Assembly (NCBI GenBank): GCA_021792015.1
Contig: JAJYVM010000186.1
Span: 1-7,350 of the forward strand
Length of the DNA: 7,350 bases
Reading direction: 5' to 3'
Source: Bacillota bacterium
GTDB taxonomy: Bacteria; Bacillota; Sulfobacillia; RBS10-35; JAJYVM01
Below, in pieces: positions 1-5,464 of this stretch (positions within the stretch are counted from its first letter, which is position 1; the number at the start of each line of letters is the position of its first letter). The translations under genes were made by a program, and so were the position numbers. The notes beneath the pieces are model-generated. The model was not told the origin of the DNA, searched no databases, and worked only from the letters and a program-made list of their open reading frames with translations.

Positions 1-286
1 CGAGCACCATCGCCTCGAGCGCCACGCGGTTGGCGGTCGCGCCGGCGGCGATGCCCATGGGGGGTCCGATGGGGCCGCCGCGGAACGGCAGCACCGTGTC
101 GATTCCGGGGAGAGAGCGCATGCGCGCAAGCTGCGCATCAGTGAGGGTGCCGTTGGGAAGGCTGACCCTGAGATCGTACGAGCTGATCGCCAGGATATCG
201 TTGATGAATCCGAGCTGGAATCCATTCATGACCCCAAGCACCGAAATGAGGGTCAGGACGCCGACGGCTATCCCGGACGCAGCGGC
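1..286 (-). CDS. ABC transporter permease fragment, LolC/LolE/MacB (FtsX-like) type; both ends missing
   Basis: Read on the minus strand, codons in the register of 287-289, 284-286 and so on give about 95 residues. A hydrophobic segment containing GIAVGVLTLISVLGVMNGFQ is followed by INDILAISSYDLRV and then a soluble stretch with LPNGTLTDAQLARMRSLPGI. The MNGFQ sequence at the end of the first membrane helix, leading into a periplasmic or extracellular domain, is typical of LolC/LolE and related MacB-like permeases. These pair with an ATPase to move lipids or peptides out of the membrane. The start of the protein, usually 25-40 residues with a basic Leu-Arg-rich lead-in, is absent: similarity stops near 275-292, where the plus-strand M24 gene begins. 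The 3' part lies beyond the left edge. The exact substrate class cannot be told from this piece. I am fairly sure of the superfamily. Confidence 0.72.
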
Positions 287-289
287 TAC

Positions 290-1108
290 ATGGGGCCCCG
301 CCTCTCGGAGGTGCTGGAGGGGGCACGGGTGAGCCTGGATCACGCCCGGTTCGTCGAGTCCCTGCGCGTCGTCAAGTCGGCCGAGGAGCTGGCGCTGATC
401 CGCGAGAGTGCGCGCTGGGGCAACCTGGCCCACGCCCTGCTGCAGGGGTACACGCGCGCCGGCCGCACGGAGACCGAGATCGCCGCCCGGGCCTCCCAGG
501 AGGCCAGTGCCACCATGGCGCAGACCCTGGGGCCCGGCTTCGAGTCGCGCACGGGTGGGGAAAACGCCGCCATCGCCCTCTTCCGCGGCCAGATCGGGCC
601 GAACAGCGCCCTCCCGCACGCCATCAACAAGAACATCCGCCTGCGGCCCGGCGACACGCTCGTCACCGGCGCCGTCTCCTGGGTCTTCGGCTACGGCTCG
701 GAGCTGGAGCGGACGATGTTCGTGGGCGAGCCCGGCGCCGAGCAGCGGCGATTCTTCCAGCACGCATGCGCGCTGCAGGAGGTCGCCTTCCGGACCATCC
801 GCGCCGGGCGGCCGTGCGCCGACGTCGACCGCGAGGTGCGGCGCTATTACGAGGAGAACGGCCTCATGCCCTACTGGCGCCACCACGTGGGGCACAACCT
901 GGGGATCGAGGGCCACGAGCGCCCGTTTCTGGACGTGGGGGACGGGACCGTGCTCCAGGCGGGCATGGTCTTCTCCATCGAGCCGGGGCTCTACGTGCCA
1001 GGGCTGGGGGGCTTCCGCCACTCGGACACCATCGCGGTGACCGACACCGGCCTGGAGATGGTCACCTACTACCCGCGGGACCTCGACAGCATGGTCTGCG
1101 CCGTGTAG
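290..1108 (+). CDS. M24 family (Xaa-Pro peptidase/creatinase-like) protein, N-terminal domain missing
   Basis: The 272-residue reading (ATG 290 to TAG 1108) matches the pita-bread catalytic domain of the M24B family. It begins in the linker before the VKSAEEL segment, which normally starts the domain, so the usual N-terminal creatinase domain of about 110-140 residues is absent. No ribosome binding site precedes 290; the ATG is probably an internal Met of a decapitated gene. Recognisable landmarks are PHAIN (110-114), RPGD (119-122), GHNLGIEGHE (201-210) and FSIEPG (228-233). Of the five usual metal ligands, His202 and Glu231 are present. By my alignment the two Asp positions are Gly127 and Glu138, and the last Glu is Ser245. 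The FGY...LERT pattern (133-142) and GGFRHSD (240-246) resemble creatinase more than aminopeptidase P. It may therefore be a C-N hydrolase or a metal-free member rather than a prolidase. Family certain, substrate unknown. Confidence 0.85.
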   Translation: MGPRLSEVLEGARVSLDHARFVESLRVVKSAEELALIRESARWGNLAHALLQGYTRAGRTETEIAARASQEASATMAQTLGPGFESRTGGENAAIALFRGQIGPNSALPHAINKNIRLRPGDTLVTGAVSWVFGYGSELERTMFVGEPGAEQRRFFQHACALQEVAFRTIRAGRPCADVDREVRRYYEENGLMPYWRHHVGHNLGIEGHERPFLDVGDGTVLQAGMVFSIEPGLYVPGLGGFRHSDTIAVTDTGLEMVTYYPRDLDSMVCAV

Positions 1109-1133
1109 CGGAGTCGCGTCAGGCCGACAACCG

Positions 1134-1168
1134 GGGCCGGCCGGCTGGCGTTGCCGGGCGGCCGGCCC
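1134..1168 (+). terminator. GC-rich perfect hairpin after the M24 gene, candidate terminator
   Basis: GGGCCGGCCG at 1134-1143 is the exact reverse complement of CGGCCGGCCC at 1159-1168, giving a 10-bp perfect stem with a 15-nt loop. An alternative inner hairpin pairs CCGGC (1141-1145) with GCCGG (1153-1157). It lies 25 bases past the M24 stop codon, where a terminator would be expected. There is no T-tract after it, so it is not a classic intrinsic terminator. In DNA this rich in G and C, some palindromes arise by chance. Confidence 0.4.
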
Positions 1169-1203
1169 TGGCCGTTCCGGTCCGCCATGGACCCGTCCTC
1201 GGC

Positions 1204-1362
1204 GTGACCTTCCTGCTGGACGCGGCGGCGCGGGCGGCCCTGGCGGTCAGCGTCCCACCGGCGGCGTTCCTGGCCCTGTCGCCCCCCGTCAGCTTGGCGG
1301 CCATCATCGCGGGTTTGGCGGGGACCGCCGCCGCCTCGCGGGGGCTGCGGCCGGTGCGCTGA
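1204..1362 (+). CDS. possible small hydrophobic protein, 52 residues
   Basis: A GTG at 1204 opens a 52-codon frame ending in TGA at 1362. It encodes an Ala/Val/Leu-rich peptide with two hydrophobic stretches, around residues 10-28 and 32-46, and a basic tail ending GLRPVR. Nearly every third codon position is G or C, as in the real genes here, but several other frames share that property. No convincing Shine-Dalgarno sequence precedes the GTG, and I recognise no family. It lies between the M24 gene and comA on the same strand. It could be a small membrane protein, a remnant, or chance. Confidence 0.25.
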   Translation: MTFLLDAAARAALAVSVPPAAFLALSPPVSLAAIIAGLAGTAAASRGLRPVR

Positions 1363-1523
1363 CCTTGCGGGACCGGGGGCTTGGCCACGGCCGCCGGCCC
1401 GCAGTGGCCGTCCGGACGGAGGCCTGGCACCCGGCCCGGCTCTGCCCGCATACCGTGCCACCACGCGCGGTGCCGCCGCCTGACCGGGGCCGCTGCCGGC
1501 GCGGAGCGAAAGGATGGTGCGGC
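1363..1523. other. non-coding spacer before comA with small inverted repeats
   Basis: No frame here resembles a known protein. The perfect 12-bp palindrome CCGTCCGGACGG sits at 1408-1419. Just before it, GGCCAC (1383-1388) and GTGGCC (1404-1409) form inverted arms. A good Shine-Dalgarno sequence, AAAGGA at 1509-1514, lies 9 nt before the ATG at 1524 and is what sets the comA start. No clear -35/-10 pair is visible. The palindrome could be an operator, but the GC content makes chance occurrence likely. Confidence 0.3.
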
Positions 1524-1910
1524 ATGCCGAGAGCCCGTACCGATGGCCCGTACGGGGCCGCGGACGCTTGGGGCGGCGTTTGCCCCTTCCCCGTTCCCGG
1601 ACGGTTGAGAAAGCCCCGCGAGAACGGCATCACCATGGTGATCGACAAGGGCGTCGGCGCGGCGGCCACCGAGGACTACCTCGACCTGGTCGGCGGCACC
1701 CTCGACCTGCTGAAGCTGGCCTTCGGCACGACCGCCTTCTACAGCGAGCCGATCCTGCGGCGCAAGATCGAGATCTGCGCCCGCCACGGCGTGGCCTGCT
1801 ATCCCGGGGGCACGTTCCTGAAGGTGGACCCTTCGCGTCCAGCCCGCCGCCAGACGCTCAGCAGCAGGCCCACGGCGGCGAACTCGGTGACCACGGCGCT
1901 GCCGCCGTAG
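1524..1910 (+). CDS. comA: phosphosulfolactate synthase (ComA family), C-terminus missing
   Basis: ComA joins sulfite to phosphoenolpyruvate to give (2R)-phospho-3-sulfolactate, the first step of coenzyme M synthesis in methanogens. In spore-forming bacteria a relative (YitD) is linked to sulfolactate. The first 101 residues match the family well: KPRENGITMVIDKG (30-43), a KLAFGT segment (64-69), then RRKIEICARHGVACYPGGTF (79-98). Usual length is about 250-280 residues. Similarity ends sharply after LKV (residue 101, base 1826). The frame then runs on through the antisense of rodA to a stop at 1910, giving 28 meaningless residues. More than half of the TIM barrel is gone, so the product should be inactive. 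The ATG at 1524 is supported by AAAGGA 9 nt upstream and by the usual distance to the KPRxxG motif. Identity is confident for the preserved part. Confidence 0.8.
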   Translation: MPRARTDGPYGAADAWGGVCPFPVPGRLRKPRENGITMVIDKGVGAAATEDYLDLVGGTLDLLKLAFGTTAFYSEPILRRKIEICARHGVACYPGGTFLKVDPSRPARRQTLSSRPTAANSVTTALPP

Positions 1911-3037
1911 CTGATGAACGGCAGGGGCACGCCGGCCGCCGGGAGCAGGCCGAGGGCCATGCCCACGTTCTCGAAGACCTGAAAGCCGATCAGGGTGATG
2001 GCCCCGGCGGCGACCAGGGCCCCGCCCGGGTCGCGTGCCCTCAGGGCGATCACCGTGCCGAGGGCCAGCAGCATCATGAACAGGCCCAGCACGGCGGCGC
2101 TGGCGACGAAGCCCAGGTCGTGGGCCACGACCGCGAAGGCGAAGTCCGTGGTCGCCGACGGCAGAAAGCCCAGGCGCGTGGAGACGTGGGTGATGCCGGC
2201 GCCGAGCATGCCGCCCGAGCCGATGGCGATCCGCGCCTGCATCACATTGTAGTTGGCGCCCAGGGGCGCGCCGTGCGGATTGATGAAGGTCGCCAGCCGC
2301 TGGAGCTGATACGCGTGCAGCGGCAGCGGGATGTGCATGTGCAGCTTCAGCTTCGCGTAGACCGCGCCCAGCATGAGCGTCACGGCGCCCCCGCCGATCA
2401 GCAGCAGCCGCCAGGCCGGCATGCCGGCGGCGTAGAGGACCCCCGCCAGGACGGCCAAGAAGACAAGCGTCGTCGACAGGTCCGGCTGCAGCAGCAAAAG
2501 GCCCAGCAGGGGCAGGGCGTCCACCGCCGCCCGGATGGCGCGCCGCCAGGTCACATGGCCGCTGGCGGCGTCGGTCTCCAGCAGGGCCGCCAGCGTCAGG
2601 ACGAAGGCCACCTTCGCCGGTTCGGAGACCTGCAGCTGGAGCCCGCCGATCTGGATCCAGCGCTCGGCGCCGAGGGCGCGGTGGCCATGCACCAGCACCA
2701 GCAGCAAAAGTGCCGCGTTGAGCGCGTAGATGATCGGACGCCAGCCCAGCCACACCCGGTAGTCGATGCGAGAGAGCACGAGGAGCACAATGCACCCCGC
2801 GACGATCCAGATCGCCTGATGGTGCCAGGGCGACGTGGCGGCCTGCGGTCCGCCCACACTCCGCAGCGCGGCGAGGCCGATCGCGGACAGGGCCAGCGTG
2901 GCGGCGACCAGCGCGACCGGCAGGAGGGCCGGCGCGATCGACTGCCGGCGGGCATCCCCGCCGTCCAGCGTGGCGCCCGCACCGGTTCCGCGCAGCGGCA
3001 CACCGATCCCGAGCCGCCGGTTAAGCGGCGTCTGCAC
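1799..3037 (-). CDS. rodA: RodA, SEDS-family peptidoglycan glycosyltransferase
   Basis: RodA polymerises lipid II into glycan strands for side-wall growth, as a membrane complex with PBP2. The 412-residue reading shows many transmembrane helices and SEDS landmarks: GAERWIQIGG (123-132), VSEPAKVAF (137-145), LLQPDLSTTL (182-191), AIGSGGMLGAG (271-281) and PLPFISYGGS (371-380). The conserved catalytic-loop Asp is in TTDF (Asp298). The NVGMALGLLP segment (357-366) points to RodA rather than FtsW/SpoVE. The start is the GTG at 3037, with AGAGGGG (complement of 3049-3055) 11 nt upstream. A GTG at 3046 is only 2 nt from that site and was rejected. The protein is essentially complete, but its last ~9 residues, after WRRAGREG, are antisense to comA. 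The native stop appears to have been lost at the junction near 1830. It is divergent from the PBP2 gene. Confidence 0.93.
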   Translation of the reverse strand: MQTPLNRRLGIGVPLRGTGAGATLDGGDARRQSIAPALLPVALVAATLALSAIGLAALRSVGGPQAATSPWHHQAIWIVAGCIVLLVLSRIDYRVWLGWRPIIYALNAALLLLVLVHGHRALGAERWIQIGGLQLQVSEPAKVAFVLTLAALLETDAASGHVTWRRAIRAAVDALPLLGLLLLQPDLSTTLVFLAVLAGVLYAAGMPAWRLLLIGGGAVTLMLGAVYAKLKLHMHIPLPLHAYQLQRLATFINPHGAPLGANYNVMQARIAIGSGGMLGAGITHVSTRLGFLPSATTDFAFAVVAHDLGFVASAAVLGLFMMLLALGTVIALRARDPGGALVAAGAITLIGFQVFENVGMALGLLPAAGVPLPFISYGGSAVVTEFAAVGLLLSVWRRAGREGSTFRNVPPG

Positions 3038-3156
3038 GGGGCTCACCGCCCCTCTTGAGTGGTCCAGACCCCAAAACCACGCACATCCAGTCCTCCAAAC
3101 CCTCCGCGTTCGTTTTATCGTGAAGTGGTAGTGGTGTCGCTGGCAAGGAGCCGGAT
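3038..3156. promoter_or_regulatory. divergent promoter region between rodA and the PBP2 gene
   Basis: These 119 bases separate the two divergent starts and must hold the signals for both unless each is read from farther away. They are clearly less GC-rich than the surroundings, with an AT-rich island at 3110-3119 (TCGTTTTATC in context). TATCGT at 3116-3121 could be a -10 for the plus strand. TTGCCA on the minus strand (complement of 3140-3145) could be a -35 for rodA. Neither has a well-spaced partner, so no promoter is assigned. The PBP2 ribosome binding site AAGGAG is at 3145-3150. Confidence 0.4.
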
Positions 3157-5067
3157 ATGGATCGCCTAGCCCACATTCGCCCTCGACTCCGCCGGCTGTG
3201 GCTGGTGGAGCTTGTGTTGTTGCTACTTTGCGTGGGCCAGCTCTGGCGCATGCAGGTCGCCGAGGGCGCGCACTACGCCGCCCTGGGCAATCAGGAAGGC
3301 GTCCGCACGGTGGCGCTGCCCGCGGCGCGCGGCCAGATCCTGGACCGCAACGGTCACGTGCTGGCGACATCGGTCCCGACGCCGGCCGCATTCCTCACGT
3401 ACTCAAGCGCCGGCCTCTCCCAGGCCGAAGCCGATCGCCTCGGCAGCCTGCTCGGCATGCGCCCCACATCGGTCACCCAGGTCGCGAAATCGCTGGCGGT
3501 GACCGATCCGTACGGGCGCGCGCTGCTCAAGAGCGCCCTCACGCCCGCCCAGGCAACCACCCTGGAGGAAGAGGCGGCGCAGTTCCCCGGCGTCGTCGTC
3601 TCGACGCTGCCCGAGCGCCAGTACCCCAACGGGGATCTGGCGGCGCAGGTGCTCGGCTACGTGAGCGCCGGACCCACGCCCGGCGACCTGGTGGGCCGCG
3701 CGGGCGTCGAGGCCACCTACAACAAGCAGCTGTCGGGGGTCGACGGCAAGGAGGTCGTGCGCGTCAACGCGCTCGGCGACCCCCTGCGCACCCTGAGCAT
3801 CCGCCCGCCCCAGCCCGGCGACAGCGTGACGCTGACGCTGAACGGGCGCCTGCAGGCCGTCGCGGAGCAGGCCCTCGCCGCCAACATGGCCCAGGAGCGG
3901 AAGACGCACTTCGCGGACGGCGGGCCCTTCCCTGCCACCCAGGGGGCGGCCGTCGTCATCGACCCGCACAACGGGCAGATCCTGGCCCTGGCCTCCATGC
4001 CGGAGTTCAACCCCAACACCTTCGCCCGCGGGGCGGTGGCCCGGCCCGGCGGCGCGGCGTGGCGGGCCTGGCAGCAGCAGTGGGCGGCCCTGTCCAGCCC
4101 AAGCGCGCCCGGGCACCCGCTGGTGGACCATGCCGTGTCGGACCTCTCGGCCCCGGCTTCGACGTTCAAGCCCATCACGGCCCTGGCGGCGCTCACCGCC
4201 CACGCGATCACGCCGACTGAGCCCATCTCCTGCCCGTGGTACATCACGGTCGACGGCGTCCGCAAGCACAACTGGGTGCCGGGCTTTTACGGCATCTTCA
4301 ACCTCGACGAAGCCATCGCCCGCTCCTGCGACACGTATTTCTACCAGGTGGGCGTGCGCACGGGCATCACCCGCATCGAGGCCATGGCGCGGGCCTTCGG
4401 CCTTGGCGCCCTCACCGGACAGAAGGCCCTGCCCGGCGAGAATCCGGGTCTGGTGGCCGGCCCCGATACCAAGCGCGCCCTTGGGTACAAGGCGCCGTGG
4501 TACCCCTCCGAGACGATGGACGCCGCCATCGGCCAGAGCTTCAACGAATACAACGCCCTGGAGATGGCCAACTACGTCGCGACCCTGGCCAACGGTGGCA
4601 CCCGCTACCGCCCCTACCTGGTGCGGGAGGTGACCTCGCCGTCCGGCAAGGTCATCCTGCACAACCATCCCCAGGTCCTCGGGCACGTCCCCGCCCCGGC
4701 GAGCGCCTTCGCCGCCGTCCATCAGGCCATGGGGTTCACGACCACGTATCAGGCCAGCTGGAAGGGCATCACCGACGTGCCGTGGGGCACGGCGTGGGTT
4801 GCCTTCCTCAACTGGCCGCAGGTCACCCAGAAGTATCTGGGACACGTGATCCACGTCGCGGGCAAGACGGGGACCGCCCAGGTGAACGGCAAGGCCAACA
4901 ACGCGTGGTTCATCGCCTTCGCGCCGATGCACAACCCGCAGCTCGCCATCGCGGTCTACGTGCGCGGCGGGGGCGAGGGGCTGATCGCCGGCGCGCCGGT
5001 GGCCCGTGACATCATCGCGGCGTACTACGGCCTGCCGGCGAATGAGGTCGCGCAGGTCAACTACTGA
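3157..5067 (+). CDS. mrdA: penicillin-binding protein 2 (class B PBP, peptidoglycan D,D-transpeptidase)
   Basis: This enzyme cross-links the glycan strands made by its partner RodA, at the outer face of the membrane. The 636-residue protein has a short basic N-terminus, one membrane anchor (about 14-30), and a dimerisation/pedestal domain opening with ARGQILDRNG (57-66). The C-terminal transpeptidase domain has all three motifs: Ser335-Thr-Phe-Lys338 with the acylated serine, Ser390-Cys-Asp392 in the SCDTYFY form common in PBP2, and Lys570-Thr-Gly572 in VAGKTGTAQV. The length fits the family. The ATG at 3157 is preceded by AAGGAG with 6-nt spacing. It is divergent from rodA, so the elongasome pair shares a 119-bp intergenic region instead of an operon. 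Its 3' end overlaps the converging cupin gene by 11 bp. The SpoVD-like and FtsI-like groups share these motifs; the rodA neighbour and absence of a PASTA tail favour PBP2. Confidence 0.93.
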   Translation: MDRLAHIRPRLRRLWLVELVLLLLCVGQLWRMQVAEGAHYAALGNQEGVRTVALPAARGQILDRNGHVLATSVPTPAAFLTYSSAGLSQAEADRLGSLLGMRPTSVTQVAKSLAVTDPYGRALLKSALTPAQATTLEEEAAQFPGVVVSTLPERQYPNGDLAAQVLGYVSAGPTPGDLVGRAGVEATYNKQLSGVDGKEVVRVNALGDPLRTLSIRPPQPGDSVTLTLNGRLQAVAEQALAANMAQERKTHFADGGPFPATQGAAVVIDPHNGQILALASMPEFNPNTFARGAVARPGGAAWRAWQQQWAALSSPSAPGHPLVDHAVSDLSAPASTFKPITALAALTAHAITPTEPISCPWYITVDGVRKHNWVPGFYGIFNLDEAIARSCDTYFYQVGVRTGITRIEAMARAFGLGALTGQKALPGENPGLVAGPDTKRALGYKAPWYPSETMDAAIGQSFNEYNALEMANYVATLANGGTRYRPYLVREVTSPSGKVILHNHPQVLGHVPAPASAFAAVHQAMGFTTTYQASWKGITDVPWGTAWVAFLNWPQVTQKYLGHVIHVAGKTGTAQVNGKANNAWFIAFAPMHNPQLAIAVYVRGGGEGLIAGAPVARDIIAAYYGLPANEVAQVNY

Positions 5068-5464
5068 GGAAGTCCGCCACGGCGGGGATCGCGCGCAGAC
5101 GAACGAGGTCCGCTGGCCCCGGCGCCAACCCGGCGTCGCGCTCGGCGGGCACGATGCAGAGAAATCCCAACGGCGCGTCCGCCGCGGCCCGGAACTGATG
5201 CCAGGCCCAGCTCGGCACGAACACGAGGTCCTGCGGGGCGAGCGGCCGGACCGTGTCCTCCACCAGGCACGCCCCGCGCCCGCGCAGCACCATCACCCGG
5301 TGGGTGTGGCCGTGGTGCTCCAGCGGCGTCCAGCCGCCCGGCTCGAGCTCGAAGTAGCGGACATCCACGTCGGCGCCGGCGAACAGGACCTGCTTCGTCA
5401 TGCCGCGGCCCCGCGGCTCCGTGAGCAGCTCGACCCCCGGCCAGCGCAGCAGCCCGCCGCTCAC
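5057..5464 (-). CDS. small single-domain cupin protein
   Basis: This 135-residue protein is one cupin beta-barrel. The first motif is LEHHGHTHRVMVLRGRG (48-64), where Glu49, His51, His53 and His55 replace the commoner HxHx(3-4)E spacing. The second is LAPQDLVFVPSWAWHQF (75-91), with His89. A divalent-metal site is likely, but the reaction is unknown; such cupins include sugar-binding, sensory and isomerase types. The GTG start at 5464 overlaps the TGA of the enzyme I gene in GTGA (5461-5464), and GGGGGGTG just upstream can act as ribosome binding site, so translation is probably coupled. A later ATG at 5401 would remove N-terminal residues that look native to the family. Coupling to a PTS gene suggests, but does not prove, a role in sugar or phosphosugar sensing. 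Its end overlaps the PBP2 gene tail-to-tail. Confidence 0.85.
   Translation of the reverse strand: MSGGLLRWPGVELLTEPRGRGMTKQVLFAGADVDVRYFELEPGGWTPLEHHGHTHRVMVLRGRGACLVEDTVRPLAPQDLVFVPSWAWHQFRAAADAPLGFLCIVPAERDAGLAPGPADLVRLRAIPAVADFLSS

Noticed and set aside
30..332. Plus-strand open frame of 100 codons at the left edge
   Set aside because: It is antisense to the permease fragment, whose MNGFQ helix gives a much better match.
1119..2795. Long minus-strand open frame of 558 codons overlapping rodA
   Set aside because: It is a shadow of rodA in another frame, Arg/Pro/Gly-rich with no family signature; high GC content removes stop codons.
1514..3058. Long plus-strand open frame antisense to rodA
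   Set aside because: The composition (Arg, Gln, Gly, His repeats) is that of an antisense frame, while the opposite strand has clear SEDS motifs.
3403..4932. Minus-strand open frame of about 500 codons antisense to the PBP2 gene
   Set aside because: The plus strand carries STFK, SCD and KTG motifs in order; the antisense frame has no recognisable domain.
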